Assembly (NCBI GenBank): GCA_022829145.1
Contig: CM040745.1
Span: forward strand, 27,720,406 to 27,784,405
Source of the DNA: Albula goreensis
Lineage: Eukaryota; Chordata; Actinopteri; Albuliformes; Albulidae
DNA: 64,000 nucleotides
Reading direction: 5' to 3'
In this document: positions 1-14,400 of the stretch, one piece after another
Layout of the letters: each line of letters starts with the position of its first letter
Numbering within the stretch: the first letter of the stretch is position 1
Notes under the pieces: generated by a model
Seen by the model: the letters and a program-made list of their open reading frames with translations, nothing else
The model's database searches: none
What the model was told of the DNA's origin: nothing
Position numbers and translations under genes: made by a program

Positions 1-3000
1 AACTCAGCCAGTCAAAACTAAAGCATTAGCATACTGATATCACCTCTGCTCCTACAGCCTCCCCACCCCCTCGCAAACCGCACAGACAACGTCAATACCA
101 ATGACACGCAGACGTCACACTGGCCGCAGTGAGGGGAACAAATGGCCCTTTACCTCACTGCACCTCCCCCACTGTGTGTGGACTATCTGAGCCCTGTCCC
201 AATGCTGTCTCTGTGACACTGCCAAACAACAGCTCCTGCTGGCACATCTCTGCAATCTCTTGCGCTATCACTCTCCTCACTTTCTGCCTTCTGAGATGAT
301 CCATTCCTCAAACTCAGTTTGAAGTAATGAGGACTGAGGAGCCCCTAATAACTCTGCTTTCTGGGAAGGGCAGTCAGAACATTTAAAGAAATGGAGCCTG
401 TTCTCTCTAGCCTTGCAGGTTGCAGGCATCGCTTCAGATCTAGTAAGTGGCATGGTTCAGTAACTCAACAGAGAGATTTGGCATTCAGTGCAGACAGTGT
501 CACCTGGAGGCTCTCATTAATATACAAATACAGAGGTCCACCTACTGTACACTGATCACAGCTCAGGTTTCACAACACATGTGCAACATATGACTAACTC
601 AAATGTATATGTCACAGTTCTTGGCACAGACAAAAATAATTATTCATATGTGTTCATACTGAGGCTTTACTATTTGATACAGTTAGCCATGGCAATTGTT
701 TAATACAGTGATTATAAATGACTACAGAAGAAAGAGGCCAATGACTAATTACACATGCATTGCCTAAAATATGTCAGCATACAGTACATTTGAACAGATT
801 TACTTCGGATGAACAAAGATTATTTGAATCTTAATGTTCAGCTTTGAACATTATGTGTTCAGTTACACAAACGTGTAATCTGCTCTCAATTACAATTCAA
901 AATTATGCCAAGACAAGCAAATATGTAATTATGCTCTGAACCATTAAGTTTGTTTGTCAGCTACCTGCTCAGAGCTGAGGGGGACATGCTGATGCACAGT
1001 CAGCACATAACGCAAAACAAGCAATTCTTTCAGTGAGTTTCCTCTCATATTTGAGTTACAAGGGATGATTTATAACTGCTAACAACAGCAGGGGATGGAC
1101 ACAAACGGAATGAGTGAGAGAGTGTCTGGGTGCCTCCCATCATGAGGAGACTGCACTGGTGCTCTCCTTTATGGCAAGCCACATTCCAGGAGTAAATCTC
1201 TTATGACACATGAGAGTTTATCTATTGGACACATCTAGCAACATTATGGTTGTTAGGCTTTGTTTTCCAATGGGACAGTAGGTCACATAAATGAGTAACA
1301 TCTCCCACATATAAGTGCCATGGATACAGCATTTCCCGTCAGTAACAATTTTACTCTGTATGCTGCCTAGTCTTGTAGCTGCAGTCAGTAGACAGAGCGG
1401 AGGCTAACAGTGGTGTTTTGTTCCTGCCGTTGTTTCAGGATACATCACAAGACAGAAGTCTGTCTCGTGACATGGGTGGGCCTGAGCCTCTCTGCTGTGA
1501 CAGGCGGAGAGGTGACGGGTGACAGCTGGCTGAGATCTTGTTTGAGCCCAGAGGCCATGTCGCTATGGCATCAGGCAGCCAACAGAGTGCTCTCAGAAGA
1601 CACCTACAGGGCTTCAGTGAGAGTCCAAACATGCCTAAAACATCTTTACATAAATTCAAACACAATTACATCAGGGAAATACTTTTTACCTAAAATGATA
1701 TGATTGCTATACAAATCAAAGGTGCCCCTTCAAAACAATAAGTATTTATGTATACAAATGTTGCTCAAATACCATAAGTCAGTGTTTATTAGGAAGTTGG
1801 CTAATCTCTGGCAGTGGAAGGCACCTGCTTAAGTGATTAATTATTCAGTAGCTTGATGAGTTTGCTGCTGTCAAGAGAAAACTTGATCTGTCAGAGCATT
1901 CCCACTTGAAATGGCTACACTGTATCACTTTTCATCCAGCCTTATGTGTGACTGTAATTTTTAAGTACAGGTAGAGCTGTATCAGTTTTGACTGTTTAAA
2001 AACAGTGCAGAAAGATCATCTCAAGAGCAGGGATGGCTGCTACAGTAATAAAGCCCATGACAAAAGATGATTACAGTAGACCAACTCACAATTACTGATG
2101 GAGGTCCAAGATGATTAAAGGGTCTACTGGTAAAACATAATTTTCCAAAGCATCCTTGTGCATAACTTCACCAATAAGATATACATTATGATCTCAGAGG
2201 AGTGGCAAAATACAGGACAGGACAAGATAATTTGCACTGAATGACATCATGGTCTACATTAGCCCATAGGTAATTAGCTAGCAGACATACAAATTTAAGA
2301 ACACAGATCCTAAAGCTAGCTTCAGAACATTGCTTTCTCTATTATTTATGTATTTATTTTAATAAATTTTATAATATATACCCACTGCAATGATGCCAGC
2401 ACAGTTAGTGAACAAAAACAGGAAAAAACAACACCCCAATTAAATGGCTTTAAATTAGTGTTTTCATTTTTTGTTCCCATTAAAACCAATGAGTGGTTCT
2501 CTGGTCAAGTTAATTCTTGGTCTCTGAACCTGTCATTAGCATAAACATTATATAACAGATAGAGGAGCACTAGCAAGCATTGCAGGAGCATAGTGTATCA
2601 TTCTGCCATTAAAAAAATAAATTCAAACAATTTAAGTAAAGTGAATTTCTCAGTGGCTGTATGTTTACAGTAGCAGAACAGCTAGAGAACAGAAGAATGG
2701 CCAATCCTTCACTAAAATCATTGCAGTCTTCTTTTTATTATGAATCTGGAACATTTCAGATCACAAACATTGCTTACTACCAAATGTGTACAATTATGAA
2801 AAAAAACTATTTTACTTGCAGAGGTACCCTTAAAAGTTTCATTGTAACAGAATTCTTCATGTCAGTCTGTCATATTGGCTGAACTCAGGAAATAGGGGTA
2901 ATCATTATAATCTTCATGCTGGCCCAGACGAACTCTAACTGCAATGCCCTGAACTGTCTGTTAATTTGCATAAGATTGATTTCAGGATACAGTTTGTTGT

Positions 3001-6000
3001 GTTAATATTCAAGAAAAACATATGCATAGAAAATTTTACTTTGGTAATATTTACTTATATAATTTTCTGAATTCACATGGCTGGATTCATAGGGAAAAGA
3101 AAATGTGTTTAAGTTTGTAATTCAAAGTTAAGGAGATGTGTAAAGTGCACTACGGTGTTGCCAGTTAATGGTCTGAAAGTGGAAATTTTGAGATTATAGA
3201 GGTTGCTGCAGTGAAAAAAGAGGCATAAATACTACTGGGCATTTAAAAAAAAAAAAAAATCAGGAAAAAAGAAAGATAATATAAAAGAATGAAGATCTAT
3301 TCATTCAGAAAGCTGCTTTGTTGCAATGACAGTCCAGCCTTGTGTTGCCCTTGAATAGAAATTATCAATCTTCAAATCAATGTATTCTTTTTATTCTGTA
3401 TTTTCCAAATCTGACACAACTCCAAGCATGTCTTTCAGTGATGACATTGGAGATGTGAAAAGTGTCAAATATAAGAGGAAATCAAATACAGAAACACATT
3501 ACTAGCCGCTTAATATAACATTAATTAATATAACTCAGACTGAAGTCTCTCCAGGGGTTACTGTGGTTGGATGCTAAATATTTTATGGAACTTCTGACTG
3601 TTTAATACAGAGAAAAAAGCTCACTGATCCAGAACATCATGTAATCCAGATAGCAGGTTCTCCTTGCATTTAGATAACACTTTCTGAGAACAGAGTGCTC
3701 TCCTGAGATCTATATTAAGTAAGGAAACAGTCACAGTGGGCCTTGTGCCCAAACTTTGGCCAAAAGCATTCAGAACAGCTGCCTCTTGAAAACAGCACTT
3801 CCCCTCTGAAAGACAACACCCTTGTCTGAGCCTATCCATTGGTTCTGTCCCTCTGCCATTACCATAGTCTGAGATCACAGTTACCGGTATTCATTTCCAA
3901 ATGTTGTTGTCAGAACAAACAGAAGAGAAGCAGGAAGAAGAGATGTCTGCTCACGCCAACCTTAATCAGACCCAAAGTACAAAATGTTTCACTTTGTGCC
4001 ACAACACAGACTTAGCAGGACTCAAATTATTGACATCTGCCAGAGAGAAAAAATAATACTCAAAGGCACAAGGCGCATACAAACCTGAATGCCAACCACC
4101 AAGAGAGCAATGCAGAGAAACCAATTTAAATTAAGAATGAACACTGACAGCAACAGCATCCGGTTATTATAAAATGAACGTTTTAAAATGAAAACAGCGC
4201 TTTATATGAGCTCAATGTTTTCCGTTATCCATGGGCTGGTTCCAGTGCTTTGCTGGCAAGCCTGACTGAATATTTGGCCTGACCAATACGATGGATTTGT
4301 TTCTTACATGTAAGAAGTCTGTGTGCAATCCCAGCATATTTAGAAGCTCTCGAGAAACATTACAATCGCGAGACAAGCAGCATGTAATTGAGACATCATA
4401 GAGCCTCAACTGGGAACAATATCCTGAAAGCTGTCTTCACAAATTCATAATTTTTACATTTCCTTGTGGAAACCTGCTATGTCTTGCACAAGAATTCACT
4501 ATTGTGCTCCAAAAATATATTTGTGCAAGCTCTAACTACAAAGGAATTTTACAACTCGTAAGCCAAAAGAAAAAGGAATATTTCAACAGCATCACGACAT
4601 TCACAGGCAAAAGTTAAAATTAAGAAATGATCAGTCTCTTAACAACAGTTTATGCATATTACAGATGAATATGAATGCTGGAATCTCATTAGTCTCTCAG
4701 ACAGCAATCTAGCCGCCATACAGAGAGGTACTGAAACACTAAGAGGAAATAAAGAATCTCCAGTTTAAAAGTTTATGTTGGTCTCTCAAAGTGCCACAGA
4801 TTTGTCCAAGAAAGAGTAATTCCTATAATAAATCATGCTGATATTACATCACATCTAAAATGAGTAATAAAAAAGATCTTTGCCTCTTATTTAGGACACA
4901 GCTCTCACAAAGCTTAAGTTGTAAGATGCAAGAAAATGTACATCAGTAACACATAACAGACAGAGATGACCTTGTGTGGTGTATTTATGAACTGTAAGTA
5001 TTTTAAAATGAAATCTTGCCAGCTGCTGGACTTTATTACAACAAAAAATCAAATAAATAAATCATAGCATGGCAGAACCAGATATTTCCTGAACTTCCAA
5101 CACTCAACTGATCGCTTTCAATCTCCTCACTTAACCATACTTGTTTTCTTTCAATATACTTAATCCACAGAATATATCCTCAGTTTTTACTCTAAATAAT
5201 AACAGTAAATCTAATTTTGAGATGTCCGCTGGATACATAATGCATTAATTTATTTTCTGTACACAGAAAATCTTGCTTCTATGTAATGCTTCATAATTTC
5301 ATGGTGTATTGATCCCTGGAACAATACCCTGTCTTCTGAATGCTTACACAGTGGAACATTATACTGGATGGGATGATCCACCAATTTTCCCAAACTCAGC
5401 AGTTTGTTGAGGAACTAGATACCATGGTGTATGAATAAGCAAAAAAGGGTGATTTTGCTTGCTTCTCCTGCTGGTCCTTGCAGTTCATTTATTGTAATTC
5501 TTTTGTTTTCTGGGCAAATGACACAGATATATAATGAACAGCTGATGAAGGAAGCTTTAATAGGTATTAAAACACAATCTTCCATATTAACAGTTTTCTA
5601 AATGAACTCCACGATATTCAATGCATCTTGACAGGAAATGTTAGTAAAAAGGGCAGCAGCACTTTCAGTATTACAATAACCACACTGTGCTGTTGATATA
5701 TTGAGATGTGCTGTTGATAACTGCAGCCGTGGCAGAAAGAGCGAGAGGGGGAGGTTGAGAGAGAGAGAACAGCAGAGAGATGTGTGAACGGCTTTTTTCA
5801 CTGTGACAGTCCATTAGCATGCCATTCCTGCTCTCTTAACTATGAAACTGGGAGGGAGGCTGTTTCAGGGCAGGGCACGCTCAACAGCAAGAAGTTTATT
5901 GTACTCAAGAAGAGGTCCACTCACTAATCAGTGCCATGATTACGCAATCAGATTTGACCTTGAAAGGAGGCCAGATTGAGGTCCTATGCGTACTGCAGGC

Positions 6001-8163
6001 GGGTGCCCTTTTCAGTCTTCTCAATGACTACTTCAAAAATGACTGAAAAAGAATTGCGTCAAAGACTAACGCAGTCTGGTTGCAAAACTTAATGTATATA
6101 ATGCAGTCTTTATATTTCACTGCAGAGTAGATCGCGTAGATTAACTCCTATTTTCAATCTCTGAGACAAATTGAAAACTGTTAAAGGGGTGAATAATTTT
6201 GAAAGGATCCATATGCAAACTATATGGGGAATATCACTAATCCTTGTCTATTAAAAGGGTCAGAGTAACATGTTAACTCTGACTCATGTTTGCTCAGATC
6301 AATACAGCACAAATTATTAGATAAAACTATGAAAGTATCACACTTTAGAACAGGTAAACAAAAACTCCCTTAAAGGGCACCAAAAACAGTGTCAGTGGTT
6401 TAACACTGGTAAAAAACACTGCAATAAATCATTAACAAGACACAATGCCACTTCACCCAGGTTAACGCCAGAGCTTCCAATAGAAATCAGTGGCATACAA
6501 TCACCAAGTTCCAAAAGAACTGAGTCTATCCAATCATGGCAAAGTCCATTCCATTATCGGGACTGTCTTTTGTAAGATTCATTGGGGCAATGAACCAGTT
6601 TCTCAAGGACTCCCCTCAATTGTTATCTAATGTAATGGGACACATTACCAATCTGAGCCCTGCACCTTGTACAGTATATTCTGCTGGCATGGGCACTACT
6701 ATGGAAAGCCAGAAGGAAAAACTATCCAGAGGCAGTTCCTATCCACTACATAAAGGATTAGGCAGGCTCCTCTGCTACATTACACAGTGAGGTCCAAACA
6801 GACGCTGACATAGCATGCATGCTTTTAAAAAGAGCTCAAGCTCTAGTTACAGTATATGTTTCAGACTGTTGAAGCAGCTAACAAAGCAAGTTTTCACAAG
6901 GAGGTTTATTCTTATCCCAGAGAGAGAGAAACCTGGGTGCTTCATCATCTTTGCGTCTCTGGAGTGGAGGGAAATAAGAGTGTGAGATAAAATCCAGCTT
7001 GTGCTGTTTGTTTAAAGAGAAAAATACTATGGTTGCAATGCAAAACTAGCCTCAATTCATAAATATCTTTACACGCTGTGACTGGAAAGAGTAGAGATTT
7101 GAGGTTTACCAGATTGTTGTAGAGTGCTGTATGTGCATACAGAGAAACAGCACTCCCCATAATTCCCTACACTTCCACCTGAAACAGTCCAGTAGCACAG
7201 CTTTATAGCACAACTGTGTCTGCACTACAGTCTTCTCTTTGTATTGCATTTGAACAGACTCACTCCTCACCCAATACGACAAAACATAGCTTAGCTATTT
7301 TCAATTACATAGGTGGCAGAGGTACAGCATGTTGCGTATGATGGGCCCACAGAGCTGAGCTGGCATGCGCACAGTACACTCTGGATCAACATCCTGCTGC
7401 TGTACGTGATTGTGCAGGAACTGATCTGGCAATGACAAGATCCAGTGCTGCTGCAGTACTCTGGGATGCAGCACAGTGGAGCAGCAGCCACTGCATGGGG
7501 ATGCTCACAGAGATGCTTTCCTGTGGCCTTTTCCTGGCTGCTGTTGTTCATGAGTCTGAATGACTGCAGATGCAATATTTTTGACATGTGGACCAAAAAT
7601 ATGAATACTTATTAACTATTGCTGGGCTGCTCATAACATAGGGTTAGTGTCAGTTCTGTGGTAATATTTGGGCCTGTTGTTTTGTGGTTTTAAGGAACTA
7701 TACTGTTAAGTGTCCATCTATCTCTGTTTAAGTAAGCTTCAAAATTGATCACTGCTTCTCTTTTCTGATTCTGTTTTTTCCTGTCAACACTGTTCTCATG
7801 GACACATAAAATAATTTTTCCATTCCTGTTACTGATACACTTGCAATTTGGCCGCAAACGATCTGTCTCTCATGATACTTTAGAAACTCACACAGAAACT
7901 AAAGGTTTCATTTTGAGACATCGTTTACAGTATATTAGCAAACAAATGTATAGATACTTCTAGAAATTATTTTCCTCATTCTTTTTTCCCTTTATCCAAC
8001 CCAAACATTGTGACACTCGTGGCCAGTCTCAAACCCCTAGTCATAAGGACCTGCTTCCCAAAGGAATGTCTTACTGTGTGAACCACCAGGATTTTCACAA
8101 TCTACACTTTTGTAATTGATTGAATGACTTACCTGAAAATGTATTTTTGACTACCGCCATGTA

Positions 8164-8262
8164 TACACACACACAGACCCACACACACACACACACCTAG
8201 ATACATTCAGAAGGCACATTGTACAATTATTGCCTTTCAGCAAACACACACACACACACACA
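8164..8262. repeat. Interrupted (CA)n microsatellite tracts
   Basis: Two interrupted CA-dinucleotide tracts lie at about 8164-8197 and 8244-8262, separated by unique sequence. They produce a spurious Cys/Val-rich minus-strand frame. They are simple-sequence DNA inside the last visible nme7 intron. Confidence 0.85.
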
Positions 8263-8385
8263 TGCACAATACCAGGGTGGAACACAGAGATAAAAAAAAA
8301 ATCAATCATAGTGGCAGTAAAACAATAAAAAGGTAAAGGGGACTGATGAATCACAAAGTGAATGGTAGGAGTTCAGTATACTTTC

Positions 8386-8386
<1 letters not shown>

Positions 8387-8435
<49 letters not shown>
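8387..8435. repeat. (AC)n microsatellite, about 24 units
   Basis: An uninterrupted AC repeat of about 49 bp. Read on the nme7 (minus) strand it is (GU)n and begins 38 nt after the 5' splice site of the exon at 8474-8575. See the matching finding for its possible effect on splicing. Confidence 0.95.
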
Positions 8436-8436
<1 letters not shown>

Positions 8437-8473
8437 GCTGGCATAAAACAGAGGGCTCTAGTTAATAACTCAC

Positions 8474-11400
8474 AGGGTCTGCTGGTCCGCAGTATTCCCG
8501 AAATGTCCTTGAGACCTCCGTTCCTTTAATCTCCAGTGCCATGCAAGGCCCAGAGCACAGCTCAGACACCATACTCTGCCAGGAAGTAAGCAAGAGAAAA
8601 GGTTTTTATTATTTATTTTCAGGAGGTGACCCATAACAATGAAGAGGCCTATTGTTTACTGAGGCAGACAACAGTAACGCAACTAAGCTGCTCTGTGGCT
8701 TTAAACACTTCAGATTTCAGGCAGTTTAAAAAAAGAGAAAGTGGAAACAATTGTCTCCATTGTGCCTAGACTACCATTACCGTTCCTAAACGACATTTTA
8801 AATGAGATTACCATTTCAACGGATAATTATCTGGGACTATGTGGGATAGCCTCTACCGTTGTGGCAGTGTATTTCACTGAGGCAGAAGAGAAAAGCTAAA
8901 TATCAGAGTAATACCAGTAAGACAGCAGTATACTACAGCTTAAGATGATATATATTACACCTTGAATCTGATAAAGCTCCTTACAGACAACACTGATAAG
9001 TACACTAGCAAATATATATAAATTAATGGAACAACAAAGCTTACACAGTGTCCCAATTACTCACTTTTCTCTGACCTGACTCCCTCCACATTTGGTCAGT
9101 TATAGGCCAAGTAAAACCTTGGTAAAGTTAGGTCAGAAACTAACTAAATACATTTAAATACATGCATCTTTTTAAAACAAGATGCATTGGGGCACATTGG
9201 CCTCACACTGACCTGACTAGTCCTTTATTGAATTAAGTCAGGGTCTGAGCAGGAAAACAAAACAAGCATGCCAGAAGGCAGTGAAACAGCTTTCTTACTC
9301 TCATTTTCACAATCCAGGATAAATAAAATAATCTGAGGTCAAAATTTGTTCATGCCTTGCAAGCATTGCTCTACATATAAATTAGTGTCTTCTAGCAAAG
9401 ACTTCTATCCCGAGTAACTTATGCTGAAGAACAACATGAGTTTATTCACCTGATAACTATGAGCAACACTGCCAGAGCTGGCTAACCCCATTCCCAGATC
9501 AGTGAGCACGGGCGTAGCACCAGGGGGAAAAAGGTTACCAAGTATACAGGGCCCAAGGATTTGAAGGGGCCCATGAGGATTTGGGAATTTTGTTTTTTAT
9601 AAAGAGGGGAGGGCTCTCAGAGCCTATCTGTGTACAGGGCACAGAATCTGTACTTACTCCCCCGTCAGTGAGTCTATACTTCCTGTAATGTCAATGCTGC
9701 AAATGAACTAACTTAAAATGTAAAATTTGGAATACAAAACACAACACATGCATAACAGACCAAAGAGGAAAACATAGACCATACCATAACCCCATTTACC
9801 TTAACTAATGTAAAAAGTGGAAGTGCTGGGGGATCAGAAGGGAACCAAGATACAGTCTGAAGAGGTGGGTCTTCAGTCTGTGACAGAAGATGGCCAATGA
9901 CTGTGCTGTGTTAATCCCAGTAGGAAGTTCATCCCATCACTGAGGGGCCAGTAAAATCAAGCCTTGTAATTTGGGGATGCAGCCGTTCAGCTAGGGGGAA
10001 GTCAGTTGATTTGAGTTGACTTGACCATTCACTGCCCTTGAGCATTCCATCTCAGCATTCAGGCACAAAACCTGAAATATATCTTGATTGAGTTCTTGTG
10101 CAATTTGCCAATAATTTTTGGATTGGGAATGGTCAAAATGTTATCAATAGGTTTTCTGCTAAACTCCTTGTTTCATGTAGAGGCTAAAATAACCTTCAAC
10201 CTTCATCTTCCTGCTCACACCACCTTATAGTTCAAATAGTTTTTTTGTATCAAAAGCACTGATTATATCTGTAGAATACAACTCCATATACATAACAAAC
10301 TGTCCGATCAGATCCAACAGTGAAGTCACTTCAATTTGGCAGAATGGGGGCCCTAAAAAGTATGCACAGGGCAGGAGTCTTAAAAATGTAGCTGGTGGAC
10401 AAATTATAGCCCAGCTTTGGTCTGTCTGAGCTATACACTGAAAGAACATATGAGCACAAGGACTACTAAGGTACATTTTGTGTAATCACAGTAAAGTGTT
10501 ATAAACACAACACTGGAGTTAATGATTACCAAAGAACTCAAGAAAATAAGTAGCTTATTGTTCTCTATTATTAAAGACAGTTACCCAGTTAATTGACAGC
10601 TGTTGAGTTAAGAAGTTGTCTCATCCTTTTGATCCCATTAAACATAGTGATACTACCGACCACATGCTCTGATTTCACACCAAGGTACAACGGTAATAGA
10701 GAATGTCACGTGTCTGTTGAGGATGTTCACGAGAATTGCTGTCAGTAGCATGTATTAGGTAGAGCAAGCTACAGGCTGCTTAATCTAGTTTGGATACATG
10801 TTTAAAAAGATTGTTATTCCATACATTATGTTTTATGTAATTACTTTACAATTTTAATGTAAAAACTGAGCCAGTGTGTTGATAGATTGTTGGTATTATA
10901 AACAGCTGACTGAAGTAAAATGTGATATATTAATTCAGCCATGAAATCAACCAGTAAAATTGGAAGAGCTACCTCGGCCTGGATGGATTTGAGCAAATGA
11001 GACATCAGTGAACAGGACATTGCACTCTAAACGCAAGTAAATTGGCCCGGCCATCGGGCTCGGCAGTACAAAAGAAACAGTGTTTGCAGCAATTGGAGGG
11101 GAGATCCAGTCCTGTGATTATCTGGAAAGGTGATTGTACAGGCGTTTCATCACCACATCGGAAAGTACAAAGGATCTGCTGAGAGATGCAGAAAGAGACA
11201 GGAAGTATCCAGAGCAGGTAACCGGAGGAGGACAGGCCTTATGCAAGGGATGAAAAAAACAGGGCTGCTCTGGAGAGAGCGCAGCTGCATGATCCCCTCA
11301 GAGACCAAATGCCCTTCTTCATAAGACACTCATAAGCCGTGGCTGGGGAGTAGGGCTATGGAGCCCTGCCATTCTTTGAGCACAGAGATATAGAGTAAGA

Positions 11401-14400
11401 CCTGGTGAGTATGTTTTAATTAAAAGAGTGGAGTGACCGAATCAACCAACAAAAGTTAAAGTTTTCTACATAACTTTATGTAAGGCACTGGATTCACACA
11501 AAAATGTGTAATTATTTTTGAGGTGGGAGCTGTTTTGAAGTGTGGTATTAGTTACACAGGAAGACGCTTACAGCTCTTCTGCAGTTACATAGTAAATCTT
11601 AGAGATCAAGGCCTTGGACTTGTTGGACTGAGGGCTCACGTTGTAACCTGGGGTCATTCTGTTTGCTACCTGAGAGGGTGTATTCTAGGTAAGACTGGGC
11701 CACTAAAAACAATAGTGGCAGGACTTTATACCTTGGAAGGTTTACGATATCAGCCAATTGAAGGATTGAAACACAAAATCGTCCCACGCAAACTGCTAAT
11801 AAGCAAGGACAATCAATCATTCACAGACTCCATTAACTCCAGTGCACATCCACTTTAATCTGTCACGTTAGATAAAGAAGATCAAACATTACGAGGCTTC
11901 AGGAGCTCTACATTTTCTCTGAGGTTTAAATGTGGTCAACCCCTCTTATCAGAAGGTCACTGAGCTATTCATATAGTGTAGAGAAGTGCTCTGATTGTCC
12001 TCAATTACTACAGCACATACCATCCGTTAAAGGAATTTCACACCCTAATTAATACTCTTTAATGGGTAACTATGAGATTTTTATCAAATCAGGTAGCTGA
12101 CTGTCTTCAAAAGACATCACATAGATCTTGTACAGCTGTAAGCACAGTGTGTGCACTTGGATGATAAGAAATTCCAGATAAAACATTCTGTACTACTAAT
12201 TTACAAAGGTTTCCTCATGATCTGATCAATTCAGACTTAACATTGATCCACATTCACAGATTTACATTATAAATTACAAATTCTTCCATTTTTGTGAAAA
12301 GCTATGTTTACAGGAGTATTTGTAAAACATAAAATTGCTAGCATATTTCAAGTATTGTATTTTCAAATGAAACATGAAACAGCAGTTGCTCCCTAATGAT
12401 TGAGCACAGGAGAATTTGCAGAGAGTGATGACGCTCTCATATTTCCGCGAATCACAAGCATACATAAGGTGGTTTCCCTGCCAACCTGTCAGATGGGAGC
12501 AAACTGAGCACCATGGCAACAAGACAGCCCAGCTTGACGCGGACAGCTAGCAGGGGTCCCCTGACGCTGCTGCATTAGTATTCCAGCAGAAGTGTGCACA
12601 GGCTCGCTCAGCTGGAGCTCACGTGGCCAGGAGGGTCTATATCTGTGTGAGCAATCTGGTGCTGTCATGCTGGAAACCCTGGCAGATGACATCACAGCCT
12701 GAGAAGGGAGCTTCCATTCGATTGGTCATCATTACTACGCACTGCCTGACTTACAGTCCAGATGGGCATGTATGGTAATCTCCTCTTTTTGTTCAGGAAA
12801 AAACCTGCAATCCTCACTGATGTCTATTTACTTTACTTTTAACTTTTACAGAAAAGTTAAGGACTATTATGAAATGTTACATAAAAATCAATATTTAAAA
12901 AATGCGTCCTGGAATAGGCATTTAAAAACGTTTACACCATAGCCCGAGTGAATTCCTCTTTCTGATTGGCTGCAGTGTGTGTAGAATGCACATTATCTTC
13001 CTTGATAACCTAACACCTAGGACATAGTTCAAGCGCAGATGTTTAATCTCTGTTCTAATTTAATACTCCAGTTGCGTTAACCAGAGACCTAGATTGTCAC
13101 AGGCATTAGCAACGTACTTACAGATTACATTGCCTTGGTTGGCATACAAGCTTCACGAAACCAGTAAATATACAAATAAAAGAGTTTTTACTCTGCAAAT
13201 CTCTCAGTTACAATTTACATCTAGTAAAGCAATTTTGTGGTGAGTGGTTTAATATTTATTATGTCTGGAAATATGATGCAGTAATTGAGCTGGTGTTAGC
13301 AGCACACTGACAGGGGAACTATATTGGCTTGGGTGCCATTACAAACTTCATAAAACCAGTTACTCAGTGAATATTTTTTGAAACATTCATTTCCATTACA
13401 CCAACAGTATTAAATAAATGTTTTTTATCTTTGGTAAGTACCTGGAAGTACAAAATTATTGGAGTGCTCTTCACCTCAACCTCATAAAACTATTTTGTAT
13501 AACTGGACACTTCATCATCATTATCATTCACTTTTTCATCAAGTTATACTACTGTTCACATTTGCAGTACCAAAGCAGTGTCAACACTTCCCATATGTTT
13601 CTATGATTCCACTATCCAGCATATTAATGGAGATCAGAGGGAGTTATTTCCTAACTGTGGGCTACGGTATTAAATTAGCAAAGACATTATCACAGGAAAC
13701 AAAGAACAGTATGTTTAGAAACCTTTATGAAAACTGATATACTGTGTCTGATATTTGACTACAAATAAAATGTAAATATCTTTCTGATTACATATTTCAT
13801 ACATTGACGTTCATTCAGTACTTACAGTGTATTCGTCCACAACTCCTTTGTAAACTTCAAAGAACTCCTCAGCATTGGCTCGCTCCATAGTAAACTGTGA
13901 ACAGAAAAATTTTCAACAGGAAGGATGACTGAAACTGCACATACAAAACACTGGTAAGATTACTACAATCAAAATGTCTTAAACCAAGAGAAAAGTAACA
14001 TGGAACTATTCTGTTTTTTTGATAAACGAAAAAAAAACACATTTAAGTGAAATTCCCAGACATGGTTGACCTCAGAAAAGATAACTATAAGGTTCATAAT
14101 CTGTAGTCATGTGACCACCTATAGTACTCGTGTGTGGATCAGTAAGTGAGAGTCTTGGCGGGACAGTGGGACAGTAGGGGCTTAAGCAGAACTACCTGTC
14201 TGAGTAGACGACTGTATTGAGCATTACGCAGCGTGCCCGTGGTCAAGCTGGGGTCAGACTTATCATTCTGACCCGTGTCTCTCTGAATGGATGCTGCTGC
14301 ACCAGGGCAGCAGACGCCACATGTGACAGTGCACGCACCCTCACTGGTGATGAGCAGAGGGCAGCTGTCTGCTCGGACAGTGAGAATGGGAATGACTAAT

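Larger units (their letters stand above)
1..8473. other. Non-coding DNA downstream of the last visible nme7 exon
   Basis: The visible nme7 coding exon at 8474-8575 ends with a good donor (GTGAGT), so this stretch should be the beginning of the next nme7 intron on the minus strand. I searched it on the minus strand for the expected C-terminal segment of the second NDK domain (about 46 residues, including the catalytic-His motif) and did not find it. The DNA is AT-rich, with short A runs (for example around 3245-3260) and CA repeats near its right end. None of the open frames here resembles a protein I know. The terminal nme7 exon probably lies left of position 1. Confidence 0.6.
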
